DNA of 64,000 bases from Saprospiraceae bacterium (GCA_016722285.1 JADKGI010000006.1:186001-250000), one strand, 5' to 3'; shown: positions 17,660 to 27,712, counted from the stretch's first letter. Translations and numbers: made by a program. Notes: generated by a model not told the origin, from the sequence alone.

Positions 17660-18673
17660 CTACCAGATATTGACTTCGGGCTCAATATCTATTTTAAATT
17701 TGTCTTTAACTACCTTTTTAATTTCAAATGCCAGATCAAGAATATCTTTACCACATCCTCCACCATAGTTTACCAAAACAAGGGCCTGATCTTTATGGAC
17801 CCCGATTTTATTGAATGTCTTCCCCTTAAATCCCGATTTTTCTATCAACCAACCAGCAGGAACTTTCACCGTTGTTTCTGAAATAGGGTAGCAAGGTATT
17901 TCAGGATGAATATTTTTTAGAGAATGGTAAAGAGTTTTCTGGATTACCGGATTTTTAAAAAAACTACCAGCATTTCCAATCAAATTCGGATCTGGTAATT
18001 TTGATTTTCGGATTTCTATAACGGCATCGGAAATATTTTGGACATCAGGAGATTCTATTCCATTTTTCAGGATTGTGTCTCTGATAGCCCCATAATCCAA
18101 TTGAAGTGAGTGATCTTTTTTTCTAAGAATATAATTCACATGGGTGATGAAATATTGATCTTTTAATTCTTTTTTAAATATACTTTCCCTGTAACCAAAA
18201 TTGCACTCATCTTTAAAAAAAAGTTTTTTTTCTCCGTTTGCCATATGTACAGCATTAAGGCTATGGAAAACACTCTCCTGCTCTACGCCATATGCGCCAA
18301 TATTCTGCATAGGAGCAGCACCAACACTTCCAGGTATTAGGGATAGGTTTTCTATGCCACCCAGATTATGAGATATAGACCACATTACGAATTGATGCCA
18401 TTTTTCGCCGGCACCTACCTTAATCATGATCTGATTTTCATCTTCATCAATTATTTCAATGCCTTTAATTTCGTTTTTTAGAGTGTAACCGACGAGATCG
18501 CCCGTCAACAGAATGTTGGATCCACCGCCTAAGATTCTGATTGGACACAATTTTTTAGCTATCACTTCAAAAAGTCCGGCTTCATGATATATGGCGATTA
18601 AATTTTCAGCATTGACATCAATGGCAAAAGTATTTAATGACTTGAGGCTAATATTATGTTCTAAAAGGATCAT
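17660..18673 (-). CDS. murB: UDP-N-acetylenolpyruvoylglucosamine reductase
   Basis: Reduces UDP-GlcNAc-enolpyruvate to UDP-MurNAc with NADPH and FAD, an early cytosolic step of peptidoglycan synthesis. A 337-residue type I MurB. Seen: the N-terminal NISLKSLNTFAID, FAD-binding RILGGGSNILLTGD, SLIPGSVGAAPMQNIGAYG, the catalytic Ser in GNAGSFFKNPV, SGFKGKTFNKIGVH, and the final catalytic Glu in IDIEPEVNIW. It is complete. The next minus-strand gene upstream ends 15 bases before it, so the two may be co-transcribed. Confidence 0.95.
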   Translation of the reverse strand: MILLEHNISLKSLNTFAIDVNAENLIAIYHEAGLFEVIAKKLCPIRILGGGSNILLTGDLVGYTLKNEIKGIEIIDEDENQIMIKVGAGEKWHQFVMWSISHNLGGIENLSLIPGSVGAAPMQNIGAYGVEQESVFHSLNAVHMANGEKKLFFKDECNFGYRESIFKKELKDQYFITHVNYILRKKDHSLQLDYGAIRDTILKNGIESPDVQNISDAVIEIRKSKLPDPNLIGNAGSFFKNPVIQKTLYHSLKNIHPEIPCYPISETTVKVPAGWLIEKSGFKGKTFNKIGVHKDQALVLVNYGGGCGKDILDLAFEIKKVVKDKFKIDIEPEVNIW

Positions 18674-18687
18674 GTATTTTCTCTTAT

Positions 18688-19305
18688 TTATAACTCACTT
18701 TCGGGACTGGTGATTTTTTTCAGCATTGGTACATTGAAGTCATATTGCAGTCCAATATTGAGTGAGTTGGCTTTTGTTTCATTGTTGAAGCCATACCTTA
18801 CTATTCCATGAGCTGTAAAACCGCTCAGACCGAAACCATAACCGGCTTGAATTATATAGGTTGGAAAGAATTTTCTTTCGACACCTTTTGATGCAAATTC
18901 GTCAGTTAGTCCAAATAATTCAGTTTTGTTGTATTGAATACCCCCACCTATACTCCAACCAAATTTTCCTTCCCTGTCAAAAGTGCTGAGACCTTTGAAA
19001 TTAAACTTGCCAATGAATGGAAAAGCCACTGTTCCCAAGCCTTTGTAATCTTGGGTTGATAATCCCAAAAATCCTATGACCGCTTGGGTTTCAGCTGAAA
19101 ATGAGACTTTTTTTCCGCCAATCCAAATTTTAGGGCCTAATCCAATGTTTAAAATTGCACTTCCTGATGCCTGTGCTGCTTTTCCGTCAGGAGGATTGAC
19201 GTACCGGTGATACAGATCATTTGAAGCAGTAAACCCATATCCGAATTGCGCACTTAAACTGGTCAAATTGATACTGAATGCCAGAAAGAATATAATTTTG
19301 TTCAT
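18688..19305 (-). CDS. Outer-membrane beta-barrel protein, family not recognised
   Basis: A 205-residue secreted protein with signal peptide (MNKIIFFLAFSINLTSLSAQ). The mature sequence is strand-rich with Gly-aromatic turns (FGYGFTAS, ILNIGLGPKIWIGGKK, AFPFIGKFNFKGL, WSIGGGIQYNKTE, TAHGIVRYGFNNETKANS, LNIGLQYDFNV), consistent with a small porin-like barrel. No conserved family signature was recognised. It sits 15 bases upstream of murB in the same orientation. A dispersed sequence motif shared with the ABC-transporter promoter region lies 66 bases upstream of its start. Confidence 0.6.
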   Translation of the reverse strand: MNKIIFFLAFSINLTSLSAQFGYGFTASNDLYHRYVNPPDGKAAQASGSAILNIGLGPKIWIGGKKVSFSAETQAVIGFLGLSTQDYKGLGTVAFPFIGKFNFKGLSTFDREGKFGWSIGGGIQYNKTELFGLTDEFASKGVERKFFPTYIIQAGYGFGLSGFTAHGIVRYGFNNETKANSLNIGLQYDFNVPMLKKITSPESEL

Positions 19306-19370
19306 GCAAGTATTTTATTGAAAATAATTAATTATTTAGGTAAATGCCTTCAAGTCATGAAAAATTAACA

Positions 19371-19412
19371 TTTTTTGATTGAAATTGATCTCACTTAAGC
19401 AATTACTAAAAT
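19371..19412 (-). repeat. Dispersed motif copy 1
   Basis: On the minus strand this contains GATCAATTTCAATCAAAAAA preceded by a GTAATTGCTTAAG block. It matches copies at 21280-21320 and 60486-60514. It lies 66 bases upstream of the barrel-protein start at 19305 and just after the ABC-transporter stop. Confidence 0.45.
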
Positions 19413-19446
19413 ATAATTTTTTCATGAAACAGTAACATTTCATCTG

Positions 19447-21246
19447 TTATTGAAGTTCAAACTGTAATCTTGCCAAAGAGTTATATATTCCGTTTTCATT
19501 TTCAATTAGCTCGTAGTGGTTTCCTTGTTCAATGATCTTGCCCTGGTCCAAAACATAGATACAGTCAACTTCTCTTATAGTTGCCAATCGGTGAGCAATA
19601 ATAATGGATGTCCTGTTTAACATGAGTTTATCAAGGGCTTCCTGTACCAATTTTTCTGATTCTGCATCCAGGGATGATGTGGCTTCATCAAGAATCAGTA
19701 TCTTAGGGTCTTTAAGAATCGCTCTGGCAATGGCGATTCTTTGCCTTTGGCCCCCTGATAATTTTATGCCTCTATCACCTACAATAGTATCAAGCCCATC
19801 CGGAAATGAAGATATAAACTCCCAACTATTAGATTTTCTTGCGGCCTCCTTGATTTCTTCCTCGGTAGCATTTGGTTTGCCATATAAAATGTTTTCCCTT
19901 ATACTTCCTCCAAAAAGAATTACCTCCTGAGGTACTATGCCGATATTTTTACGAAAATCAGTGAGGTTGTACTCTCCAATATCCTTGCCGTCAATATAAA
20001 TATTTCCTGAATCAGGATTGTAGAATTTCATCAACAATTGTACTATAGTAGATTTCCCACCCCCACTTTGTCCAATCAAAGCAATCTTTTTACCAGGAGA
20101 TATATTTAAATTTATTCCATTGAGTACGGTCACATCTTTTCTGGATGGATATGAAAATATGACGTTTTCATAAATGATTTCTCCCTTTAATCTCAAATTT
20201 TGGGAAGAGCTTACTTTTTGAATGTCAAGTTCTGTGGGTGTGTCCAGAATTTCCTGAATACGCTCTGTTGCACCTACAGCACTGACTATCTGTGTGTAAA
20301 GCGTTCCGAAGCTGGCAATTGCTCCGCCAAGAATACCTGTATAAATGATAAACGAAAATAAGTCGCCGGCTTCCATAGATCCTGCCTGCACCATAAGAGC
20401 CCCGCGCCAGAGGATGTAGAAAATACCACCAAATAAAATGGTAATCACGAAAATAAAAAACACGCCCCTTATTTTTGCAAAACTTAGGGATACTTTTACT
20501 ATCTGATCTACTGATTTGCTATATCTGATAGATTCATACCATTCATTTGCAAATGATTTTACGATAGTGAATGATTGAAATGTCTCCTCTACAATAGTAT
20601 TTGTTTTTGCCAGTTCATCCTGACGTTGTTTTGACAACTTTCTGATATATCTTCCAAATATCATGGCAACTATTACAATGGCCGGAAATGTCATCAACAT
20701 AATAAGAGACAGGCTAGGTGTCCAAAACATAATAATAATCACTCCGGAAATTAATATTACTACCTGTCTGATAAATTCTGCCAAAGTGATTGAAAACACA
20801 GATTGAAGTTGCTCTACATCTGCGGTAATTCTGCTTGTGAGTTCGCCCACTCTTTTCTCTTCAAAAAATGTAACAGGCTGGGTGATAATTTTGTCATATA
20901 AATCTTTTCTGAGATCAGCCATACCTTTTTCGGACACAATGGCAAAAAAAATGGTTCTGAAATAACTTAAGACTCCCTGAACGATCAGGATAATAAGAAA
21001 AACCCATCCGTAATCCTTGACACTGATATTTAGTTTAAATTTAGGTGCGCCAATGGCTGTATTTGCCATTTCACCCGGCAGTCCCATCAATGCCATAAAA
21101 ATAAGGCTACCGGAAACTAAAAAAAACATTGCAGCTATAAAATAGCCTTTGTACGGTTTTATATATTTGAAAATCCGAAATGACTTTTTAAGAGATTCTA
21201 TACTGATTTTAGTCACTTTTTGTGCTCTTTCTTCTTTCACAGCCAT
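19447..21246 (-). CDS. ABC exporter, MsbA-like half-transporter
   Basis: A 599-residue fused permease-ATPase that exports a lipid or drug across the inner membrane as a dimer. Residues about 25-320 hold six membrane helices (for example GYFIAAMFFLVSGSLIFMAL, VVILISGVIIIMFW). The nucleotide-binding domain (about 350-599) has Walker A GQSGGGKST, signature LSGGQRQRIAIARAIL, Walker B KILILDEATSSLD and the H-loop in IIAHRLATI. It could be an MsbA-type lipid flippase, but sequence alone does not fix the substrate. It has its own promoter-like box and a dispersed motif immediately upstream. Confidence 0.92.
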   Translation of the reverse strand: MAVKEERAQKVTKISIESLKKSFRIFKYIKPYKGYFIAAMFFLVSGSLIFMALMGLPGEMANTAIGAPKFKLNISVKDYGWVFLIILIVQGVLSYFRTIFFAIVSEKGMADLRKDLYDKIITQPVTFFEEKRVGELTSRITADVEQLQSVFSITLAEFIRQVVILISGVIIIMFWTPSLSLIMLMTFPAIVIVAMIFGRYIRKLSKQRQDELAKTNTIVEETFQSFTIVKSFANEWYESIRYSKSVDQIVKVSLSFAKIRGVFFIFVITILFGGIFYILWRGALMVQAGSMEAGDLFSFIIYTGILGGAIASFGTLYTQIVSAVGATERIQEILDTPTELDIQKVSSSQNLRLKGEIIYENVIFSYPSRKDVTVLNGINLNISPGKKIALIGQSGGGKSTIVQLLMKFYNPDSGNIYIDGKDIGEYNLTDFRKNIGIVPQEVILFGGSIRENILYGKPNATEEEIKEAARKSNSWEFISSFPDGLDTIVGDRGIKLSGGQRQRIAIARAILKDPKILILDEATSSLDAESEKLVQEALDKLMLNRTSIIIAHRLATIREVDCIYVLDQGKIIEQGNHYELIENENGIYNSLARLQFELQ

Positions 21247-21265
21247 TTTAATATTTATAAAAATG

Positions 21266-21273
21266 CAAAAATA
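21266..21273 (-). promoter_or_regulatory. Putative -7 promoter box for the ABC exporter
   Basis: TATTTTTG on the minus strand matches the Bacteroidota TAnnTTTG element, 19 bases before the start codon. No clear TTTG at -33; the dispersed motif copy 2 occupies that position. Confidence 0.4.
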
Positions 21274-21279
21274 TTGTAA

Positions 21280-21320
21280 TTTTTTGATTGAAATTGATCA
21301 TATCTAAACAATTACAAAAT
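21280..21320 (-). repeat. Dispersed motif copy 2
   Basis: On the minus strand: GTAATTGTTTAGATATGATC followed by AATTTCAATCAAAAAA. It lies 34 bases upstream of the ABC-exporter start and next to the putative -7 box, in the same orientation relative to the gene as copy 1. Confidence 0.45.
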
Positions 21321-21408
21321 AATAACAGTTAGATCCTTTAAAGTAATCATTTCATCCATATAAAGGTTTCAGACAAATCTTTTATTAACACTTAATTTAT
21401 CTGAATTG

Positions 21409-24400
21409 TCATAATTTGATAAATCTTAAATACCTTATATCTCTGCCGGAATGCAATTTTAAGATGTAGATCCCAGGAATTAAATGTAGCGAATTAAAAA
21501 TGACTTCCTTATCCTCAGCAACCGGTATATTTTCAATAAATTGACCGTCATGTGCATAGAGGCTTAAGCTCATAATACTTTCTTCGGATATTAAATGAAT
21601 TAAATCATAAGAAGGATTGGGAAAAAGTATAACCTTTGATTTTGTAATTTCATCAACACTTGAAATGTTTTCAACTAAAAAACTCATAGCAATTTGACAA
21701 TCAAGGGCATCTTTTACTGAAACACTATACAAACCTGGAAAAAGGTTTTCAAGACAAGTAGCCGTCTTATTTTGAGCTTCCCAAAAAATCTGGTAAGGGC
21801 TTACTCCACCTCCCGGGTTAACACAAATTTTACCTGATCCGGAGCGGTTATTATCAGGCGTAATTTGAGGATTGAGCTTTATGTCAGAAACAGATGAAAT
21901 AGACAGAGGTAAAATATCTAAAGTGCATCCCTTTGAGTCAGAAATGAAACCGGAGTAAACATCATTGTGTAATTGTGATATATCTCTACCCGCATATAAT
22001 CCTCCATTCCAAAGTATTCCAAAAGGAGGACTTCCTCCTGTAATTTCTATTTTTATATTGCCCAAACTGTCTTTGCTGCAAGTATTGTTTTTTACAGTTG
22101 TGACAGTATAGAAGTAGGGAGGCTTTTCCTGTAATGTGATGAGATTTGAAATGCCGGTGCATCCTTGATTATCGGTGACAGTGACCTTGTAGGAACCAGC
22201 AGGAAGAAATTTTATAGTGTCTCTTGTAAGATCACTAAAGTATTGTAATCCAAAACTCCAGTTATAATCAAATGGCTTATTTATTCCATCGGTCTGTAAT
22301 GAAATTATACCATTTTTTTCTTTATAACATTTGTTATCATTAATAGAGATGAGAGTTATTGGAACATCATTATTTAAATATGGAATATATATGTTAGGAA
22401 GGGTTGCCTTGCAGCCAAGCTTGTCATATAGCGTTACACTATAATTACCCGATACTAAATCTGAAAAAGCATTGACAGATTTTTCTGAATGACTCCAGGC
22501 ATAATTATAGTTGTCATTTCCACCAAAAGCTTTGAGTTTGACAAATCCGTTTTTCCCAAGGATGCAGGTAGCGGCTTTGATACTATCTATCTTTACGTCC
22601 AGTATAGATGGTTCTTTGATTTCTACCGCTTGAAAATTCACTTTGCAGCCATTGGCATCAGTGACAGTAAGTGTGTATTGACCAGCTTTAAGGCCAAAAA
22701 TATCATCTGTATTATTGAAATTATTCCACAAATAGGTATAAGGTGAGAACCCTCCTGACACATCAGTTTTGATAGAACCATTTTGTTCTCCGAAACATCT
22801 TACATTTTCTGTACTCAATAATTTTCCTGTAAGAGGTGGCGGCGATTTAATTTCAATTTTGATGATATTTTGGCAACCGACATTATCAGTAATAGTACTT
22901 GTATAATTGCCTGATGTGACATTGGCAATTGAATCAAATGTCGAGCCTGTACTCCATTTGTAATAATAAGGTGCCGAACCATTAAATGATATCAATCTGA
23001 CATTTCCTGTACTTTGGCCGAAACATAACGGGTTTTTTATTTCAAGAATATCGCTGACTATTTTTGGTTTGGCTTGTATTATTATGGCCCCTAATTCGGC
23101 ACTGCAATTCCCATTATCCGTAACTGTTATCGTATAGGTTCCCGGAGGCGCGTTTATTAAGTTTTTTTCTGAAGATTTGTCAGACCAGAAATATTTATAA
23201 GGTTCATTCCCTAAACTATGTTCAATAAAGATACTTCCGTCTGATTTACCTAGACATGATGCATCTGTTTTAGCTGTAGAAATGACATTAAGTGAGATTT
23301 TTGTTTTTACTTCATAAAAATTGGTATTTACTACACAACTACCCACATCAGTTATTGTCGCATAATAGACTCCCGGCTTAGTATTAGTGAGTTGTAAGCC
23401 TTCTTCACCATTATTCCACTTTACTTGATATGGTGGGTTTCCGCCTGAGATATTCAACGAAATCGAGCCATCAGATGAACCGTTGCAGGAAGCGTCAAGA
23501 ATATTAGAAGACATTTTGATCGGGTTAACAGCGGGCTGATCGTCTGAATTCCCATTACAATTTTCGTCAATGCCATTACATGGAATTTCAATAGCACCAG
23601 GATAAATATTTTTATCACCATCATTACAGTCTCCGGAATTCCTCACGTATCCTTTTGGAGGATTTATTGAACATATTTCTATTTTTTCTGATTCCGCACC
23701 AAAACCATCGCCGTCTTTATCAATGAAATATGTAAATAACGAAAAATTTTCCGTCGATTTATAAAATTCTATCTGATCAAGTGCAATATCACCTAGAGAG
23801 CTAAAAGCAGTTGTGCCTGTAAATCTGAAAATTCCTGTTGAGTTATCATATTTTTTCAATGAAAGTGTCATTCTATTCCATACATCTCCCTGATTGCCTG
23901 AGACATAAAATAGCTCTTCCCAGGTTATGCCATTATCGGTACTTATTTCCAGTTTCAGAGTGGCTATGTCTGCCCCATAAAGATGATAAAAAAATGACAT
24001 ATCACATCCGGATTCATTCGATTTAATATTAATGCATTTTGATTGAAGGATTACTTTTGTATCCGATTTACAGAGTGTTGGATTATTTTCAATATAAATA
24101 TAGTTGCCCGTGCCATTAATATCGCCTGATGGCCCTGTGTTTTCAGTATCTGTTTTGCCTTTGAATATTATCCAGTCCTGATCGCCATCAGTAGTACTAT
24201 TAAACCATAAACCACTTGAAATAGTACAGTTAGCCGCACAGCCTGCAGGGCAGATTTGGTATCCATCAAAGCTCTCTGTCATAGTTACGGTTTCGCATGT
24301 CGTACTTGCAGAGAGTATGCAACTTTCCTGTGATTGGGATGTGAGAGAACAGACTGAAGATATAGTCAATTCATATTTTTCATTTGGAATTAGGTTGTCA

Positions 24401-25392
24401 ATTATAAACTTTTCAGCCTTACACTCAACAAAATAGGTATTAACAATATTCCCGTTTTTAAATAAAGAAAGTTTGACTGTATTGCAATTGATTAAAGATT
24501 TCCAGCTTACAGTCAGCGCATTTATATCAGATTTACTGACAACAAAATTTTCCGGAATCAGGCAGTTGATATTATTAAATCTGATGTTGATGTATTTTAA
24601 TGTACCTACATCTTTTGCGGCTCTGTCATAACATATGAGTTTCCAATAACCTCTGGAAAGGGTGTCGGGCTTCCATCCGGAGATCTCTCCATCCATCCTG
24701 AATGTTCCAATGAAGGGTGGTTTGTTGTTTTTTAGCAAAGAGCAGGCTTGTGGCGCAAATGTGGTGACCTTTTTGCATAATGTATCACTGATATCCCCAA
24801 AATCATCTGTAACAGTTCCGTTGTGGTTTGTTAGTACCAGTTGTTGCCCCTGCGGACTTTCGAGTGTTAATTTTAGATCCGCAGGCCAATCATGTTCCAC
24901 AATTATATCCACCCCATCTAAAAAAACATCTTTTCCTAAGATGCCTCCTTGTTTGACATCAAGAAGTAATATTTCGGTACCATTGTCTTTCAGAGGAATA
25001 CTAGTCCCGCACTGAACAGGTATTTCCAGAACCGTGATAAATGGTATAGCAACATTCCAGGCGCTAGAAGAATTTAAACTGCAAACTGTCCTTATATAAA
25101 GCTCATAGGAAGTAGATGGGCTTAAATTTTCCAGAGTAAAATCTTTTGTAGTGATGAGGGGTGAAGTAGGAAAGCCTGTTCTTAATTGTCCTTTTTTAAC
25201 AATTTCTATTTCCCAGCCCAAAGGGAGTGCATTTGAATCAAACCATTTGATTCTTATTGAATTAGTTGTTCTTTCTGAAAACGAAATCGAAAACGGAACC
25301 TTACAGGACTGGCTGAATAATGTACTTTTTCCTATTAGTAAAATAATTATAAGCCTACAAAATCTGTTGAATAGATTTACCAAAGTGCACAT
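21409..25392 (-). CDS. Giant SprB-repeat surface protein with T9SS sorting domain
   Basis: A 1,327-residue protein secreted by the type IX system, resembling SprB-type gliding or attachment adhesins. The order is: signal peptide (RLIIILLIGKSTLFSQ); fibronectin III (to about 125); a proprotein-convertase P-like domain (LTLESPQGQQLVLTNHNG); a second fibronectin III; a MAM-like jelly roll (SFDGYQICPAGC ... EISTDNGITWEELFY); a MopE-type Cys/Asp motif (DKDGDGFGAES ... GDCNDGDKNIYPGA); then seven to eight SprB repeats of the form CxGxxDGSIxL...GG.PPYxYxW...LxxGxYxVTVTDxxGC; and a type A C-terminal sorting domain (VILFPNPSYDLIHL ... GIYILKLHSG). The start codon lies at a junction with truncated gyrA, leaving no upstream non-coding DNA. 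Confidence 0.88.
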   Translation of the reverse strand: MCTLVNLFNRFCRLIIILLIGKSTLFSQSCKVPFSISFSERTTNSIRIKWFDSNALPLGWEIEIVKKGQLRTGFPTSPLITTKDFTLENLSPSTSYELYIRTVCSLNSSSAWNVAIPFITVLEIPVQCGTSIPLKDNGTEILLLDVKQGGILGKDVFLDGVDIIVEHDWPADLKLTLESPQGQQLVLTNHNGTVTDDFGDISDTLCKKVTTFAPQACSLLKNNKPPFIGTFRMDGEISGWKPDTLSRGYWKLICYDRAAKDVGTLKYINIRFNNINCLIPENFVVSKSDINALTVSWKSLINCNTVKLSLFKNGNIVNTYFVECKAEKFIIDNLIPNEKYELTISSVCSLTSQSQESCILSASTTCETVTMTESFDGYQICPAGCAANCTISSGLWFNSTTDGDQDWIIFKGKTDTENTGPSGDINGTGNYIYIENNPTLCKSDTKVILQSKCINIKSNESGCDMSFFYHLYGADIATLKLEISTDNGITWEELFYVSGNQGDVWNRMTLSLKKYDNSTGIFRFTGTTAFSSLGDIALDQIEFYKSTENFSLFTYFIDKDGDGFGAESEKIEICSINPPKGYVRNSGDCNDGDKNIYPGAIEIPCNGIDENCNGNSDDQPAVNPIKMSSNILDASCNGSSDGSISLNISGGNPPYQVKWNNGEEGLQLTNTKPGVYYATITDVGSCVVNTNFYEVKTKISLNVISTAKTDASCLGKSDGSIFIEHSLGNEPYKYFWSDKSSEKNLINAPPGTYTITVTDNGNCSAELGAIIIQAKPKIVSDILEIKNPLCFGQSTGNVRLISFNGSAPYYYKWSTGSTFDSIANVTSGNYTSTITDNVGCQNIIKIEIKSPPPLTGKLLSTENVRCFGEQNGSIKTDVSGGFSPYTYLWNNFNNTDDIFGLKAGQYTLTVTDANGCKVNFQAVEIKEPSILDVKIDSIKAATCILGKNGFVKLKAFGGNDNYNYAWSHSEKSVNAFSDLVSGNYSVTLYDKLGCKATLPNIYIPYLNNDVPITLISINDNKCYKEKNGIISLQTDGINKPFDYNWSFGLQYFSDLTRDTIKFLPAGSYKVTVTDNQGCTGISNLITLQEKPPYFYTVTTVKNNTCSKDSLGNIKIEITGGSPPFGILWNGGLYAGRDISQLHNDVYSGFISDSKGCTLDILPLSISSVSDIKLNPQITPDNNRSGSGKICVNPGGGVSPYQIFWEAQNKTATCLENLFPGLYSVSVKDALDCQIAMSFLVENISSVDEITKSKVILFPNPSYDLIHLISEESIMSLSLYAHDGQFIENIPVAEDKEVIFNSLHLIPGIYILKLHSGRDIRYLRFIKL

Positions 25393-27712
25393 TTTAAATC
25401 AAAAATATGTTTCTTTTGGACGTTCTCATAAGAAGTCCGCCAGAATAGTAGGTGAAGTGTTGGGTAAATATCATCCGCATGGTGATAGTTCAGTGTACGA
25501 TTCAATGGTTAGAATGGCCCAGGATTGGTCACTCCGATATCCACTTGTGGATGGGCAGGGAAACTTTGGATCTATGGATGGGGATCCACCTGCGGCCATG
25601 AGATATACTGAAGCCAGACTTGCCCGTATCAGTGATGAAATGTTGGCCGATATAAATAAGAATACCGTTGATTTTAAACTGAATTTTGATGATTCTTTAG
25701 AAGAACCTTCAGTATTACCCGCCAGGATACCCAACTTACTCATCAATGGAGCATCCGGTATAGCTGTAGGTATGGCGACAAATATGCTTCCGCACAATCT
25801 ATCAGAAGTTGTAGCCGGTATTAAGGCAACAGTTGATAATCCAGATATAACAATAGATGAATTAATTGAATACATTAAAGCACCTGATTTCCCGACCGGC
25901 GGAACGATATATGGATATGCAGGAATAAAAGAAGCCTTCCATACAGGTAGAGGTAGGGTAGTAGTCAGAGGTAAAGCAACCATAGAAGCAGGCCATAATG
26001 GCAAAGAGACTATCATAATAACTGAGATACCATATCAGGTTAATAAAGCAAATCTCGTTTCGAAGATAGCTGAGTTGGTAAATGAAAACAAGATAGATGG
26101 TATCACAGATATCAGAGACGAATCAGACAGGAAAGGACTCAGAATAGTAGTGGAAGTACGAAGGGATGCGATGGCAACGGTAGTTCTCAGCAAACTCTAT
26201 AAATATACCCCATTACAGACATCTTATGGTGTCAACAATATTGCTTTGGTAAATGGAAGGCCAAAAGTGTTGAATCTTAAGGATTTGATAACTGAGTTTA
26301 TTAAATTCAGAATCGAAGTCATCATAAGAAGGACACAATTTGATCTGGATAAAGCACTGGAGAGAGCTCATATTCTCGAAGGACTCATTATAGCTCTGGA
26401 CAATATTGATGAGGTTATCAGAATCATACGCCAATCAAAGACAGTTGATGAGGCTAGAGAAGGATTAATGACTTCATTTGCCTTAAGTGAGTTACAAGCC
26501 AAGGCAATTCTCGAAATGAGACTTCAGAGGCTCGTAAGTCTTGAAATCGATAAAGTGCGTGAGGAATATCAAGAACTCCTGGCCAAAATAGAACATTATA
26601 AGAATATCCTGTCCAGTGATCAGATGCAAAGGCAAATCATAAAAGATGAATTGGATGAAATAAATGAAAAATACGGAGATCTGAGGAGAACTGACATTTC
26701 GTATGCTGATGATGAGATTTCAATAGAAGATCTGATCGCAAATGAAGAAGTGGTCATTACAATTTCTCATTTGGGCTATATAAAAAGAACCAAAACAGAT
26801 GAGTTTAAGCAGCAGAGTCGTGGAGGGAAAGGCTCGAGAGGAGCGAAAACGAGAGAAACCGATTTTGTAGAGCATATGTTTATTGCGCACAATCATAATT
26901 ACCTATTGCTTTTTACCGAACAAGGCAGATGCTTCTGGCTTAGGGCTTTTGAAATTCCCGAAGCGAGTAAGATATCACAGGGTAGAGTCTTACAGAATAT
27001 ATTGGCAATACCATCTGATGATAAGGTACGTGCTTATATTAAGATTGAGAATCTCAATGATGAAGAATTTATCAACAATAACTACATTGTTTTCTGTACA
27101 AAGAAGGGGATGATTAAAAAGACGATTGTAGAGGCTTTTTCAAGGCCCAGGACAAACGGTATAAATGCTATCACCATAAATGAAGCCGATCAGCTGCTTG
27201 AAGCAAAACCATCGAGTGGCCAAAATGAAATTATCATTGCAAACAGAGAAGGAAGAGCTATTAGATTTAATGCATCGAAAGTGAGACCAATGGGTCGGTC
27301 TGCAGCCGGCGTAAAGTCTATGAGATTAGGAGCATCCAATGATGAAGTAATCGGAATGATATCAGCTGATCCGACAAAGGCTGAATATTCTGTTTTTGTT
27401 GTTTCTGAAAAAGGAAATGGCAAAAGGTCTCCATTGGAAGATTACAGAATTACCAACAGAGGAGGTAAAGGGGTTAAGACCATAAATATTACTGAGAAGA
27501 CCGGAAAGCTGATAGCTATCAAATGGGTAAGTGAGTTTGATGAATTGATGATCACCACTCAGGATGGAATTATTATCAGGACAGCGATTTCGGATGTAAG
27601 GGTGATGGGAAGGGCAACCCAAGGTGTCAAGGTAATTAGGATTCAGGACAATGAATCTATCGCAGATGTAACCGTTATCAGAAGAGTAGAAATTTTGGAT
27701 GAAGAAGAATGA
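25385..27712 (+). CDS. gyrA: DNA gyrase subunit A, lacking its 5' end
   Basis: The DNA breakage-reunion subunit of gyrase, which introduces negative supercoils with GyrB. The frame is open further upstream, but that part is antisense to the adhesin gene and unlike GyrA. Recognisable sequence starts just before HKKSARIVGEVLGKYHPHGD. From the GTG at 25385, the catalytic Tyr in AMRYTEARL is residue 74, against 122 in E. coli. About 50-60 N-terminal residues are therefore missing, including the conserved DVRDGLKPVHRR region. The rest is complete: the IPNLLINGASGIAVGMATN block, coiled coil, a GyrA-box-like SRGGKGSRG and the six-bladed C-terminal propeller. As it stands the product should be inactive. 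The downstream TPR gene order is ordinary, so the anomaly is confined to the 5' junction. Confidence 0.85.
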   Translation: MHILNQKYVSFGRSHKKSARIVGEVLGKYHPHGDSSVYDSMVRMAQDWSLRYPLVDGQGNFGSMDGDPPAAMRYTEARLARISDEMLADINKNTVDFKLNFDDSLEEPSVLPARIPNLLINGASGIAVGMATNMLPHNLSEVVAGIKATVDNPDITIDELIEYIKAPDFPTGGTIYGYAGIKEAFHTGRGRVVVRGKATIEAGHNGKETIIITEIPYQVNKANLVSKIAELVNENKIDGITDIRDESDRKGLRIVVEVRRDAMATVVLSKLYKYTPLQTSYGVNNIALVNGRPKVLNLKDLITEFIKFRIEVIIRRTQFDLDKALERAHILEGLIIALDNIDEVIRIIRQSKTVDEAREGLMTSFALSELQAKAILEMRLQRLVSLEIDKVREEYQELLAKIEHYKNILSSDQMQRQIIKDELDEINEKYGDLRRTDISYADDEISIEDLIANEEVVITISHLGYIKRTKTDEFKQQSRGGKGSRGAKTRETDFVEHMFIAHNHNYLLLFTEQGRCFWLRAFEIPEASKISQGRVLQNILAIPSDDKVRAYIKIENLNDEEFINNNYIVFCTKKGMIKKTIVEAFSRPRTNGINAITINEADQLLEAKPSSGQNEIIIANREGRAIRFNASKVRPMGRSAAGVKSMRLGASNDEVIGMISADPTKAEYSVFVVSEKGNGKRSPLEDYRITNRGGKGVKTINITEKTGKLIAIKWVSEFDELMITTQDGIIIRTAISDVRVMGRATQGVKVIRIQDNESIADVTVIRRVEILDEEE

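Noticed and set aside
25151..25384. Open frame continuing upstream of gyrA, which could be taken as the GyrA N-terminus
   Set aside because: The sequence has no GyrA features and is exactly antisense to the fibronectin-III/signal-peptide part of the adhesin gene; it is chance read-through.
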